Shown here one piece after another: positions 1 to 11,667 of a stretch of DNA of 39,766 nt. Numbering within the stretch: position 1 is the stretch's first letter; each line of letters starts with the position of its first letter. Under the pieces are notes generated by a model that saw only the letters and a program-made list of their open reading frames with translations, was not told the origin of the DNA and did not search any database. Origin of the DNA: Hypsibius dujardini (lineage: Eukaryota > Tardigrada > Eutardigrada > Parachela > Hypsibiidae); assembly GCA_001579985.1 (NCBI GenBank), contig LRSR01001897.1, forward strand, positions 3,361 to 43,126, written 5' to 3'. The translations under genes were made by a program, and so were the position numbers.

Positions 1-97
1 CTCTGAAAATGTCTAGGCCCAACCATTTCGACAGTAGACCATGGTGCATCGTTTAGTTCTGACTTCCGACTGCCGTTGTAGACTGACATACACTTAC

Positions 98-241
98 GAA
101 TCGGATATGCAAATAGCACTTTCTTGCACAAATGTGATGAATCCGTTAAACGTTTGAAGGTTTGGATGTGCAACCCAGGCGCTGAACGTGAAAAGATTGC
201 CGCTCCAAACCAGGAGGACGTAGTTTGGAAATGTGGACCAC
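98..241 (-). CDS. GPCR-A exon 2 (first outer loop, start of TM3)
   Basis: This 144-bp exon lies between acceptor TATAG and donor GTAAGT. It reads WSTFPNYVLLVW at its start and QESAICISD near its end, as in B. It contains no stops in the phase set by exon 1. Confidence 0.78.
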
Positions 242-985
242 CTATACGTATATCGTCTGTACTGACTATGTAGTAGAAGGGGTTAGTGGCGGATTGATCG
301 TTGGGCCGACGGGGCGGTGCCCCTTACATTCCAAAGTGACTGAATGGTGAGGCTGAAATTAGACATTTTACATGAAAATGCCACCCCACCCCTTCCACCG
401 TACGGGGTGGGGGTGGGGTAGCATTTCTTTATCATGCCCTCCAGTAAGCTTGCCCTCCCCTCCGACCCAATCCTCAATCCGACAAAGGGGGTTAGTTCCA
501 ATTTCTAATCTTGCATTACATCATTACATGCAGCAATTACCCTCCAAGATCTCAGTCAAGAAACAACTATTTGAGCTATGGTAATTTAAGAATAAGTTGT
601 TGTTGCTTATCATGTCGTAACGTGTCAAAACGTGTCAAAACACCGTTTCAATCGTTGAAAGTGTAGCAGAACTATACATCCATACTCACATAAGGAAGAT
701 GCTGGAGAGTGACATCACCATGAGATAAACATTGGTCGTGGCTTTCTTCTTCTCTCGCATCTGCACCAGAAAAATCAGCAGACCTCCGACCGTTCCCAGA
801 CTGATCAGGATGGGTCGACCAATGATGGAGAGCCAGAACGCGGGAAAGTGTTGCAAGTCGGTTGGAAATGGTTGTGCTTCTTGCGGCCAATGACAGCTGA
901 GAGAGTCTGAGTCGTTATTCCCAAGATCAGCAGTTACATTTTGAGCGTTCAGGATCTCAACCACCGGGGTAGACAGGTTCGCCAT
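98..985 (-). CDS. GPCR-A, partial 7TM receptor (exons 1-2 of about 5)
   Basis: This is the 5' part of a minus-strand rhodopsin-like seven-transmembrane receptor; the rest lies beyond the left edge. Exon 1 is 985-690 and exon 2 is 241-98. The start ATG (985) matches the start of paralogue B and opens with MANLST. The N-terminus has NLS, NVT and NDS glycosylation sites. TM1 follows (IIGRPILISLGTVGGLLIFL), then TM2, which crosses the exon junction. Exon 1 ends AT|GTGAGT (phase 2) and exon 2 starts after TATAG|. Exon 2 encodes the first outer loop and the start of TM3 and ends GATTC|GTAAGT. Exon lengths (296 and 144 bp) equal those of B. Ligand is unknown; plasma membrane location is inferred from the family. 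Confidence 0.8.
690..985 (-). CDS. GPCR-A exon 1 (N-terminus, TM1, start of TM2)
   Basis: The 296-bp first exon runs from ATG at 985 to donor GTGAGT at 689. The frame is open throughout and nearly identical in protein to exon 1 of B. Confidence 0.8.
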
Positions 986-1682
986 CACGCCTTTGAAAAG
1001 AGACGAAACTTGATACAAAACTCTCTGTTGGTCCAAGCGGTAAAATATGGAGGACCAACGAGTTGAGTGCAGCATAGCCTGCACACAGACTGAACCCCTT
1101 TCAGTTATATATGCCGAGAGAAGGTGAAAAAACACGCTCCCGAATGATTAAGCAACGTGTGAAGCGATCCAGCGGGATTTGTAGAAGGGGCGACGGCTTC
1201 CGATTCTAATACGAAACGAGGCGCTGCATAATGTGGTGAAATCGATACCATGAGATGGGTCTTTTGCGGTATGGGATGTCGGTTATATTGGTTCGTGCCG
1301 GGAAGTTGTATTTTGCATAAAAAAATTAGATTACCGCAAACTGTCCGCCCACTGTCATGTCGATGTGCGTCTCTTGAGCGTCTAACATACCCTCCCCCCC
1401 CCCCCGTCGTAAGAACTTAATCCAGCGCATACATTGTCGGCAGTGACCATTAAACCGTATTGTTTACTCCCCGTTGAGTGACGGGGTCCCGGACTGGGCT
1501 TGAATTACACTATATTACTGTATAAGCGGACACGCGACAAGGTGCCAATCAGATTGGAATGGCTGACAGGGAGGAAAATGACATGACAGAGGAGATAATG
1601 ACAGTGGAAGGAAGATGCGAATGGAATTGATTTGCGTGCTAGGATGCACTGGAGATGTGTTCCATGGGTACGTTGTGAGGCG

Positions 1683-2090
1683 CTCATCGCAAGCGAGTTA
1701 CAATGTCACAATCCCGTCGCAATTCATCAATTTTATGGGTTGGTGTGACGGTTATTTAATGTAGTGAGAGTCCTTCCGGGGAAGCTCATTATGAGTTCGA
1801 TTCAATGAACAGAGGATGCAGTTAATTTACCGGCAATTTTCTTTTGCTCTTGACGCATTGATGCGAGGGAGTTTGAAATGAAAATACATACGCGGGGAAA
1901 GAGTCCTGGAATGGGATACTGGCTTTCCACTACCCTGGAACATATCACATTGGAATCAGCACTTGCAGATGTGATATGGGCAGAAATCAAAAATGGGTGG
2001 TCTCAGACAAGGTCACGTTGTCGAACTGGAATGCTAGGCAAGGTACTCTCCACAGGTGATGATTCGCCTCAAGTCCTTGGCGAAGCTGAG
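1683..2090. repeat. Shared 3'-flank block R, copy 1 (between GPCR-B and GPCR-A)
   Basis: A block of about 400 bp lies downstream of the GPCR-B stop. Closely similar copies lie near 7988-8200 (partial), 33165-33575 and 37715-38130. Shared landmarks include GCGAGTTACAATGTCACAAT, ATTATGAGTTCGATTCA and CTCAAGTCCTTG. The reading frames differ between copies, so it is best read as non-coding paralogous flank or 3' untranslated sequence carried along by tandem duplication. Confidence 0.65.
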
Positions 2091-2514
2091 TCATTCAGCG
2101 GAAGGATGTCGAAGGGTGCCCATTAACACGAGAGAGGAACCAGACGACCAATGGGAAACTTTAAAACACGGCACACTGAATTCTCTCTTAGAAACATTTC
2201 GGCCTCAAACTGGCAAATGCCGGAAAGAATGACACATCGGGCAGCAGTAGGTAGGAGGAGCTATGCTCAGTGCACTAAGCGACACCGAAAACGGTCTAAA
2301 CAGTGCTAACTTGCAAGACAGCAAATAATTGATAATCTTGGATGAACGCGTTCAAAAACAGGAAATGAGGAGCTCCATTAGAAGACAGGGAAAGCTAATA
2401 CAGTTTGACAGAAAGTGGCAGAGAATACATCTAATAAATTTCAGTCCACATTTAACAATAGTCAAACGCAGAAGAAAGACCGGGGAACCTATATCTTGAC
2501 AATGCAGTTCTCCG

Positions 2515-2753
2515 CTAAGCCGTTTTGGATTGAAGTGGCCTCTTTCCGTCGCAGTCGCTGGAACTGAATGAGGCACCCTGCCCATTGGTCTTGGATCCGG
2601 CAATGAGCGATCGCACTTGCCGCCGGAAACCTGTGGAGGAGAGATAATAGACGAAGAAATCGATGGCGTAGCCGAGAATAGAGAGATTCCCGCCAAATAC
2701 GAGGGCCAATGCGACGGCTTTTTGGGGAATGTTGATCCAACAGTGAGGCGGTT
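2515..2753 (-). CDS. GPCR-B exon 5
   Basis: The 239-bp last exon follows TTTCAG; G|AA gives Glu before PPHCWINIPQKAV. It encodes TM7 and a short cytoplasmic tail with FRRQV and a Ser-rich stretch, then stops at 2515. The preceding 1.5-kb intron carries a large inverted repeat. Confidence 0.82.
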
Positions 2754-5700
2754 CTGAAATTAAGCGAAAGAGAAAGGGGTGAAAAAAGCAGTTATAGCAG
2801 TTCAATTGAACCTTGGCAAAGCTTAGCATTTATGTCGAAATCATTATTTTTGTATGAGGCGAGAAAAAGGGGCATTTTGTTTAGCTTTTTGTTCATGGTT
2901 GAAAGATCTATGTCCGGTTTAATAATTATAGAGTCCTCTGCCACTTGCGTCTGCAATGTATTTAGCTGACAAAGTTAGAGGCACACGGGGACGAGGTGGG
3001 CTGGGGGGGGGGCTAAATGATTATGGGGTATATTCTTGAATATTGATGGGCGAACAGTTTCAATAAAAAAATGGCATGCATGTCACATTATCAGCGGTTC
3101 TTGAACCGTAAGACGATCAAATGGGCTTCCAAATGCGCAGACTTCCTCACGCATTGTAAAAAGTGCAAAGCGTGATTTCCCAGTGGCGTTTTTGTTTCTC
3201 TGCTAGCATGCTTCGTCTGGACCCCATTCTCATACAAGATACGAGTACTATGCATACACATACCGCATAATAAGAAATTATGACCCTGAACCTTGAGTTT
3301 CCCCAGCGACAACAGTCCTCCCCGGGTCAATAGCTTCTAACTAAATGTGAACAGCCAGCCGCGTCGACAAACTATTTGTATAAATAACTTCCTCGCGTAC
3401 ACAGAATAACTTTCCATCCCATCAACTTGTTCTCAATCGGAGATTTCATTCTTCGAAGTGGCATCTACACATGTACGTTCGCAGTTGAAGTGCCGCTCAT
3501 TCCTCTGTCAATCTCATAAATATCGATTTCAAGATCTCTCTGTCAGTAAATCCCTTCCATGTTCACATATCTTTCTCCTCTGCGTATGCAAACGATATTC
3601 ATCTGTTACTTGTTTGTTGGGCCTTAAACGAGCAAGATCGCTTGAAGATGTTTCAAGAACTCCATCCTTCAGCTACACTCCTAACTGTTCTTGCGCTTTT
3701 TTCTCCTGCAGTATGTGGTATACTGCTAATACTAAGGGTATTCAAAGTTCGCTTATTTGCAGCGATTATTTCACTAATTCCAACTCCCTAATCTCCCTGG
3801 TTTTGCACGCCCTTGCAACGGTGATACGAGGACACGCCCTCTGGCTTACCTGAGGCTGTGTCTCCTTCGCTTATCTCAACTGACATGGACCACTCACAAG
3901 ACAGATGCACACAATTAGCGAGCAGATAAGCGAGAAAAGCAGCTCCTTGGCTGCTTTTCTCGCTTATCTTCAAAACCAGGGAGATTAGCGAGTTTGAATT
4001 AGCGAGATAATTGCTGCAAATAAGCGAACTTTGAATACCCTTAGTATTAGCAGTATACCACATACTGCAGGAAAAAAGCGCAAGAACAGTTAGGAGTGTA
4101 GCTGAAGGATGGAGTTCTTGAAAAATCTTCAAGCGAATTTAGAATTTAGCACGCCTTGTCTAAATTCGCGGACCTGTTTTAATCCGCAAGAGGCGTTTTG
4201 CTAATATCGTTTGGTAAATGGAAAGCTCCAATGTAGCAAAATCACTGCATAAATTTTACCTTCGGCCATCGTGAGAAGATTGTAGATCAAAAAGGGGAAT
4301 TGTGTGACGGAATAGATGACAGCGGAGCAGAGCAGGAGAATGGAGCTGGTGCGACTTTTGGAGCTGCTTCTTTTTGCCGATGCGCTTTGACTCTCGCTAA
4401 CCATCCCCTGGCGTGCTCGGGCATGGCTGGCCATGGCTCTGGTCAAGAGTACGTTGATCACCAACAAAGTCATCCAGATACTGACGCAGCTAACCACCTA
4501 AACATAGATAATTCTGCGTTGAAGCGTCCATGTCATTGTTCATTGGCTTAGACAAGAGGCAAAATGGGAAGACTTTTTTTGATCGTGGGAAAATTAAATA
4601 CATTTTTGGTGAGTCGTTGTACAACTTTATTTCTAAAACAGATTAACAATAACGCCGCCATGTAAAGTTCTGAGAACGTTTGAATAAAAATCCGGGAATG
4701 TAATCTGATAAATAAATGGCCCGGAAATGAAGTGGCGACCTCAATCCTCGAAATTCTGCTCTTTCAAAACGAAGGCTTCGACGTTCTCCGGCGTATTTAG
4801 TGAATCCCCGGCGAAGCGTATTTTATTTCAACAGTAAATTTTGTGGGACTTCTCAGGCGGCTATAATAAAACACAATATTAATACGAGGTATTAAATTAT
4901 AAGTCAATGTTTCTCGTACTGTATACAAAACAAGGCTGATAACATTTAGTGTTCCCTTTGTTCCCTTCGTTAGTTTTCACAAATTGTTTTTATTCCCGAG
5001 AATATGGACAAGTTGAACCCTGAGTTGTACATCGATCCCTTGAAACGTTTTTGTGCTTACTGACATCAACTTTGGTCATCGTAGCATTCCATGCCTGGAG
5101 CGAGGGCGATAAGTCCTGCTGCCTCTTGTTGAAGATAACAAGATACGGAGAATTCCACAAGAGGCTCGTCACGATGATGAGCAGTTCCGTGTAAAGAGCC
5201 CTCTTGAGAGTGAAGACGTTGAGGTAGCGAAATGGATTCAATGTGCAGAGTAACCGTTCCACCGAGAATACCACCAGGGTACTGCAACGAGTAAAGTATG
5301 CTAATCAACTTTATGGCTCGCTGGTATGTTACAGTAAATGGTATCTCTGACATCTTCAAGCGCATTTTTTCCATCAATTTCACATGATCATATACAGCAT
5401 TTCTGCTTATCAATAAGGTTAAATAGGACATTCTGGTTTATCGGTAACGTTAAATATTTCAAATTGCCGTGTTCATACCTGATGAAATTACAGTCTCTAC
5501 TACCCATCGTCATAAATTTCAATAGTATAAATAGTGCCTTCTGGTTCGATTGCGCACTGCGGTGATAATAGGGCCGAAAATTCTCCTTACAGATCATCAA
5601 GTCGGACCATTCATGGCAGGAAAATATAAGTGGATTGCTCTATTGCCAATGCAGACCTACAAATATGCTGCTTACAGATCAGATATGCAAATGGCACTTT

Positions 5701-7339
5701 CTTGCATGAAAGTGATGAATCCGTTGAACTTCTGCAGGTTCGGATAGGCATCCCAGGCGCCGGACGTGAAGAGGTTTCCCCTCCAAACCAGAAGGACGTA
5801 GTTTGGAAATGTTGACCACCTACATCATAAGGATACATGGACGGTACTGACAATAGGAACTGGAAGGGGATACCCTGGACCCCTTAGTAACATACTGTAC
5901 GCTCCCGATCTCAAGGGTCGATTATGCCCCACCCCCGCTGATTCACATCAAGCTTCAGCGGATCGTTCAATTCCGTTCACTTGTTCGTGATCGACCCGTT
6001 GGTTTTTTTGCCTGATAGGCTACGCTACTTTGCTTGATTGAAATGATGATTTCGGTATCAAAATTTTCAAGTCAATAAATTTGAAGTGAATCTGAATGCA
6101 CAACCAAGCGAGCGACGGAACGTGTTTTCGGGCCGGACCTAAAATCGACCCTTGAGATCGGGAGCGTACAGTATCAGGAGAGCTGAAAGATTCACGCATT
6201 AGTGCGAGGGGGGGGGGTTTCTCCTAGTCAAACTCGGAAAAGGAGCGTAATGGTGGGCTTAGGCTACAAGTCCCTCTCCCCTTCCCCCTTCTTGTCCCCT
6301 TCCACTTTCGCCTTTTTCGAGGTTGACCGTTATCCCCTTACTTAATAAATTGAAGATTGTTTTTGAGTTTCCCTCTCACAAAAAAATGGAAACCCTAAAT
6401 ATCAGACCCTGCCTGTACAAGTGTTAAGCAAAAAAATGACCCCTTTTTCTTCACCCCTTGAATTTCGGTCAGGGCATTTAGTTGGCCGATTTCCAAACGT
6501 CACGGTTTTGTACAGTGGGGCTTTCCAAAATAATTACGTTTGTTATAATCCCCTGAAGGGACATTGGTCAGCACTCGTAAAATGAAGTATAGTCAAAAAG
6601 GGGGAAGGGGGACTTTAAGCCTAAGCCGTAACGGTGAAGTACATAGCAACCCACTACGTTGCTTTTTTGCCACCCCCCCCATAAATGCTTATAAACCCAC
6701 AGTACCAAGGATTGGTTTTAACGACAACCGGTATATATTCGAAAGAACAGAGCTTGTGCGATTTCAATCATTCCAACTTAATTCCCACATCATGCCGTCC
6801 TTAATTCACGTTCTATTTCACGCTCTCGCGCATTGATTGAAATATGGGCCGATCGTGGATCTTGTAAGTGAAGATCGGTGATGGCGTTTTTCACTCACGA
6901 AAAGGGGCGTCATTTGTGAAAAACGGTGATTGAGTATTTCCCAAATCGCGCGGTTTACAAATGACGTGAAGTTGGAATTAAGTTGGGGGTGATTCAAAGC
7001 GCATTTCGTCTAATGTGTAGCAGTGGCATATGACTCTACCCACATGAGGAAGATGCTGGAGAGTGACATCACCATGAGATAAACATTGGTCGTGGCTTTC
7101 TTCTTCTCTCGCATCTGCACCAGAAAAATCAGCAGACCTCCGATCGTTCCCAGACTGATCAGGATGGGTCGACCGATGATGGAGATCCAGAGCGCGGGAA
7201 AGTGCTGCAAGTCGGTTGGAAATGGTTGTGCTTCTTGCGGCCAATGACAGCTGAGAGAGTCTGAGTCGTTGTTCCCATGATCAGCAGTTACATTTTGAGC
7301 GTTCAGGATCTCAACTACCGGGTTAGACAGGTTCGCCAT
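2515..7339 (-). CDS. GPCR-B, complete atypical class A-like 7TM receptor, 377 aa
   Basis: Exons: 7339-7044, 5819-5676, 5281-5065, 4497-4260 and 2753-2515; they sum to 1134 bp and all phases close. Exon 1 holds NLS/NVT/NDS sites and TM1; TM2 spans exons 1-2; TM3 spans exons 2-3 and ends in E155-R156 (SVERLLCTLNPFRY). Exon 3 adds TM4 and outer loop 2, exon 4 has TM5 and TM6 (VIYSVTQFPFLIYNL), and exon 5 has TM7 (LGYAIDFFVYYL) and a Ser/Lys-rich tail. The ERxxC..NPxRY segment is class A-like. Expected residues are missing: N1.50 is T, D2.50 is S, no Cys is seen at 3.25, CWxP is TQFP and NPxxY is DFFVY. It should be a plasma-membrane G-protein-coupled receptor of unknown ligand. The ATG at 7345 is an alternative start two codons upstream; 7339 is the paralogue-conserved one. 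Confidence 0.85.
3639..4135. repeat. Long inverted repeat in GPCR-B intron 4
   Basis: Arms 3639-3805 and 3971-4135 are near-perfect reverse complements of about 165 bp. The spacer ends with a perfect 46-bp hairpin (3924-3969; 20-bp arms, 6-base loop). The first arm continues sequence that GPCR-C keeps as a single copy near 9940-10030, so the second arm is probably a local inverted duplication and not a mobile element. Confidence 0.75.
4260..4497 (-). CDS. GPCR-B exon 4
   Basis: The 238-bp exon follows TTTAG and encodes TM5 (VSIWMTLLVINVLL), a basic, Ser-rich inner loop 3 (SSSKSRTSS) and TM6. It ends GCCGAAG|GTAAAA in phase 1. Confidence 0.82.
5065..5281 (-). CDS. GPCR-B exon 3
   Basis: The 217-bp exon starts after TTGCAG and carries the end of TM3 with the ER motif, inner loop 2, TM4 and outer loop 2 ending TKVD. 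The donor GAT|GTCAGT is non-optimal, but it aligns with GAT|GTAAGT in D and E and keeps phase 0. A GTAAGC three bases on would break the frame. Confidence 0.78.
5676..5819 (-). CDS. GPCR-B exon 2
   Basis: The 144-bp exon follows acceptor TGTAG and ends GATCT|GTAAGC. It reads NYVLLVWRGNLFTSGAWDAY in its first half and MQESAICISD at its end. The M-W junction codon closes exactly with exon 1. Confidence 0.82.
5895..6171 (-). mobile_element. 277-bp pogo/Tigger-like MITE in GPCR-B intron 1
   Basis: The terminal inverted repeats (TIRs) begin CTGTACGCTCCCGAT and the element is flanked by TA on both sides (5893-5894 and 6172-6173). Its two ends match the two ends of the 988-bp element at 11973-12960 in the opposite orientation. 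It is therefore an internally deleted derivative of that element. Confidence 0.85.
6256..6628. mobile_element. Inverted-repeat element with G/C-run ends, copy 1
   Basis: The left end reads GGCTTAGGCTACAAGTCCC and the right end is its imperfect reverse complement (GGGGGACTTTAAGCCTAAGCC). A shorter relative sits at 30386-30566 in GPCR-D intron 1. No coding sequence is seen inside. The exact ends are uncertain by a few bases. Confidence 0.6.
6773..6986. mobile_element. 214-bp MITE-like inverted repeat, GPCR-B intron 1
   Basis: The ends CCAACTTAATTCC and GGAATTAAGTTGG are perfect 13-base inverted repeats. The inside has further complementary pairs such as CGTTTTTCAC with GTGAAAAACG. It has no coding capacity. 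Confidence 0.6.
7044..7339 (-). CDS. GPCR-B exon 1
   Basis: The 296-bp exon encodes the glycosylated N-terminus and TM1. Its donor AT|GTGGGT is slightly weaker than A's GTGAGT but is at the homologous position. Confidence 0.82.
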
Positions 7340-7987
7340 CACCATTTGATAAGAGACGAAACGTAATACAAACTCTCTATTGATCCAAGCGGTAAAAGAC
7401 AGAGGACCAATGAATTGAATACCGCATAGCAAGCGCTAGACTGAACCCCTCCAAATTATATACGCCGAGAGAAGGTAAAAACTATAAGCACAACGGGTCG
7501 CTGCATAATGCGGTAACATCGATATTATGAGATGGATCTTTTGCGGTATGGAATGTCGGATAGGATGTTATATTCCTTCGTACAGAGAGATTGTAGTTCG
7601 TGTAAAAAAAATTTATCACGAAGCGACTATCAGCCTACTATCATGTCGACGTACGTCCCCTGGGCGTCTGACATGCCCCCACCCACACCCCCCCCCGTCG
7701 TAAGGAACTAATCCAGCACGTACATTGTCGGCCCAGTGACTATTAAATCGTATACTTGGCTCTCCGTTGAGTGACTGTGTCCCCGGACTGGGCTTGAATT
7801 ATTACTGTACAAGCGGACACGCAAAAAGGTTCCAATCGAATTGAAATGGCTGAGAAGGGGAAAGGGTTACGCCCATCTCACGACGAAGGGGATGATGACA
7901 GTGCAATGAAGATGCAAAGGGGATGGATTTGTGTGATAGGAGGCATTGGAGATATGTTCCATGGGTACGTTCCGACGCCCACCGCGG

Positions 7988-8200
7988 ATGAGTCACAATT
8001 TCACAATCCGTTGGTAATCAATCATTTGATAGGCTGCCAATGTTGCAAGGGTTCTTCCGGGACAAGAGCATTATAAGTTCGACTCAATAAACAGAGGATG
8101 CAGTTTATTTCCGGACGCTTGTCCTTTGCTCTCGACGCATAGATGCAAGGGGGTTTGAAATGAACAGATGTATGTGATGATAAGGTGCCTGGAATGTGAC
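7988..8200. repeat. Shared 3'-flank block R, copy 2 (partial)
   Basis: This matches part of the block at 1683-2090, with landmarks such as AAGTTCGACTCAATAAACAG and TGCAAGGGGGTTTGAAATGA. It lies between GPCR-C exon 5 and GPCR-B exon 1, the same tandem position as copy 1. The distal part has been replaced by unrelated sequence. Confidence 0.6.
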
Positions 8201-8915
8201 ACATCGGTCTTCTCCTACCCTGGAAAAGACAGGGTCCTCGACAAGTCCAAGCGTTCACAGGAAGTCTAGGTAGGGTATCGACCGTGAGTATTGCGGGGTA
8301 ACTGCAAGATAAGAGAATAATTGATAATTGCGATGAAATGTGTTCGAAAAGATAAAATAATAATCTTCTTTGGACGATTGGAAAAAGCTCACTATAGTTT
8401 TCTATTATTTCGCAATGAGTCATGAGTTTTCCATTTATATGACACAAATATGTCCCGTGCCTCCCGGCGGCATTTTGACGATTTTGCATGTCACCACAAG
8501 GTCTGCCAAACGACGCTTCGACAGCGTAACACGTTTTTTGATAACAGTTGCAGATCTCCTTTCTAAGGATTACAAAGGCAATACTGTATTGGAGATGTCC
8601 TTGATAAATCGGCATCTCCTTCGGAACAACTAGTACCTTTCATTAACGCGACACAACACATCTGCTTAAATAACATTCAGTTCCCATATGTTCACATATG
8701 TGACGTCAAAAAAGCGCAGAAGAAAGTCTTGAGATCTTCCTACTACAGATCGGAAATCAGACATTAGAGAATTAGTTAAGTCACCGCGGGGAAAGCTAAT
8801 ACAGTTTGACAGAAAATGGCAGGCAGTACATCTAATAAATTTCAGTCCACATGTAACAATAGTCAAACGCAGAAAAAAGACCGGGGAACCGTTATCTTGA
8901 CGATGCAGTTCTCCG

Positions 8916-9154
8916 CTAAGCCGTTCTGGATTGAAGTGGCCTCTTTCCGTCGCAGTCGCTGGAGCTGAATGAGGCACCCTGCCCATTGGTCTTAGATTCG
9001 GCAATGAGCGATCGCACTTGCCGCCGGAAACCTGTGGAGGAGAGGTAATAAACGAAGAAATCAATGGCGTAGCCGAGAATGGAGAGATTCTCGCCAAATA
9101 CGAGGGCCAATGCGACGGCCTTTTGGGGAATGTTGATCCAACAGTGAGGCGGTT
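8916..9154 (-). CDS. GPCR-C exon 5 (in probable pseudogene)
   Basis: The 239-bp open exon follows TTTCAG and nearly matches B exon 5, including PPHCWINIPQKAV and the tail. The high identity of this exon to B suggests recent duplication or gene conversion. Confidence 0.65.
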
Positions 9155-10039
9155 CTGAAATTAAGCGAAAGAGAAAGGGATGAAAAAAGCAGTTATAGCA
9201 GTTTAATTGAACCTTGGCACAGCTTAGCATTTATTTCGAAATCATTATTTTTGTATGAGGCCAGAAAAAGGGGCATTTGTTTAGCTTTTTGTTCATGGTT
9301 GAAAGATCAATGTCCGGTTTAATAATTATAGAATCATCTGCCACTTGCGCCTGCAATGTATTTTACTGACCAAGTTGGAGGCACACAGTTGGGGATGGGG
9401 CAAAATGATTATAGAGTATCCCGCGACAATTGATGGGCGTTTCAATGCAAAAATTGCCATGCATGTCGCATTATCAGCGCTACTTAAACCGTAAGATGCT
9501 CAACTGGGCCTCCAAATGCTTAGACTTTCTCACGCACTGTAAAAAGCGCCAATCGTGATTTCCCCACGGCGTCGTTTTCTGCCGCCATGCTTCGTCTGGA
9601 CTCCATTCTCAAGCAATACACGAGTATTGCATACACTATACCAAGAAATTATGACCCTGAACCTTAAGATTCCCCAGTGACATTAGTAATCCCCGGGTCT
9701 TTCTCGCGTATAGTGAATAACTTTCCATCCCATCAACTTGTTCTCAAGCGGAGATTTCATTCCTCGAAGTGGCATCTATACATGTACGTTCGCAGTTAAA
9801 GTGCCGCTTATTCCTCTGTCAATCTCATAAATATCGATTTCAAAGTCTCTCTGTCAGTAAATTCCTTCCATGTTCACATATTTTTCTCTCCCGCGTATGC
9901 AAACGCTACTCGTCTGTTACTCGTTTGTTTATCCTTCAACGAGCAAGATCGCTTCGAGATGTTTCAAGAACTCCATCCTTCAGCTACACTCCTAACTATT
10001 CTTGCGCTTTTTCTTTTTTCCCGTAGGATGTGATATACC

Positions 10040-10740
10040 GCTCACTCGAGATAGGACGACAATTTTTTTCGACTTCATTATTCTTCGCCTGTCTGCCCGA
10101 GGCAGACGACCGATCCCTGTTCGGACGAATTTTGATAGCCTATAAGGTTAACGCTGCATGACAGCTGTTTCTTCTCCGGAAATGACCAACTTATCCGGCC
10201 AGCATCATAGCGAAACTAACCCTCTCGTTTGACGCGTTATAAACTCGCCCATTGACCCGTTTAGTTGTTGCTGTAAACAGCTTGAGGATTTCTGGCGCTG
10301 TCGAAGTTTAAAATAAATTCTCTCCCTACTAATTCACTTAATGATTTGTTTCACTTTGGATTTTTTGCAAAATTTTGACTTCGTTCTTCGCTTTTATTGA
10401 ACTAAGGTCGGGACAAGTTGTCCTGCTATACTTTATCGACGCGGAAACAGAATCCGAAGGGGACTGATACGAGTACGCATGATTAGGCACAATCAACGTA
10501 GCTTCATTGGAATAAAATATATAGGAAACGGCGAATTCGCCAAATGACTTAAACGTACGAATCAATTTCTGGAGTGATTTCATGGGTGATTTCAATTGTG
10601 CGTTCATTGCAGCACGTAAAACGATATCGCTAATTTGATGAGTCTGCGATTTCTGTTGGAAAATACTTCGTTCCGATGGAGTGGCAAAATGAGCAAGTAC
10701 TGTACATTGGGTAACATAACTGTACAAATTTACCTTCCGC
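10040..10740. other. Unique insertion in GPCR-C intron 4
   Basis: This stretch has no counterpart in GPCR-B intron 4. It contains a 129-codon minus-strand frame (10727-10338) with no recognisable domain and no neighbouring splice partners. No clear terminal repeats were found. Confidence 0.35.
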
Positions 10741-10781
10741 CATAATGAGTAGATGCAGAAAAATCATTGTCTAACATTTAC

Positions 10782-11016
10782 CTTCGGCCATCCTGAGAAG
10801 ATTGTTGATCAAAAAGGGGAATTGTGTGACGGAATAGATAATAGCGGAGCAGAGCAGGAGGATGGAGTTGGTGCGGCCTTTGGAACTGTTGCTTGCCGAG
10901 CCGTGATGACTTTCGCTAACCATCCTCTGGCGTGCTCGGGCATGCTTGGCCATGGCTTTGGTCAAGAGTATGATGGTCACCAACAATGTCACCCAGATAC
11001 TGACGCAGCTAATAAT
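10782..11016 (-). CDS. GPCR-C exon 4 (in probable pseudogene)
   Basis: The 235-bp open exon follows TTTTTCAG and encodes TM5 and TM6 (AIIYSVTQFPFLINNL). It ends GAAG|GTAAAT. It is one codon shorter than B in inner loop 3. A second, degraded copy of the donor region lies at about 10725-10745. Confidence 0.65.
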
Positions 11017-11667
11017 CTGAAAAAGTGTAAATTCGTTCCTGTTAACTAATGGCAGAAAAGGGATCCGACCCACGCACTCTCGAATACAAGATTTATATTT
11101 TTATCAGTTGTAGTTAATCACCGGAAAATAATCAATTTTGCACCGAAGCATCTATCACTGTTCTTTGGCCTAGACAAAAGGAAGAATGGAAGGATTTATT
11201 TTAAGCGTGGGATAATTAAATAATGTTTTTTCGTTTAATTCTACAAATTTAGTTCTAAAATAGATTAACATTAACGCTCCAAAGTAGTGTTGCGACAACT
11301 TTTGAACAGAAATCCGAGAATGCAATCGAATAATAAAAAGATGGAGTGGTGACCTTAATCTTCGAAATGCTGCTCTTCCAAAGAAGACTTTGACGTTCTC
11401 CGCTACAGTTTTGTGAAGCCCATGTGAATCGTATGTTATGTCGACAGTAAATTTTGTGGGGCTTTGACAGGGCTATAATAACAAAATACGATATTACTAC
11501 GCGTATTAAATAAGTCAATGTTTCTCGTATACAAAACAAGTCTAACAGAATTTAATGTTCCCTTTGTTAGTTTTCTCAGTTTTCTCAGTTTTGTATTCCC
11601 AAAGATATGGACATGTTGAATCTCGGGTTGTACATCGATCCCTTGAAATGTCCCTGTGCATACTAAC

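Noticed and set aside
3788-4132. 114-codon minus frame resembling the plus frame at 3458-3853
   Set aside because: The resemblance is the inverted repeat read on both strands, not a duplicated gene.
5059-5064. GTAAGC as the GPCR-B exon 3 donor
   Set aside because: It would leave phase 1, while exon 4 needs phase 0. The D and E donors align with the GTCAGT site instead.
8022-8615. 197-codon minus-strand frame downstream of GPCR-C
   Set aside because: Its C-terminal part lies in flank block R, where other copies have stops and shifted frames. No domain was recognised.
10040-10450. Possible inverted-repeat element in GPCR-C intron 4
   Set aside because: The candidate ends (TAGGACGACAA and TTGTCCTGCTA) pair too weakly, and no target duplication was seen.
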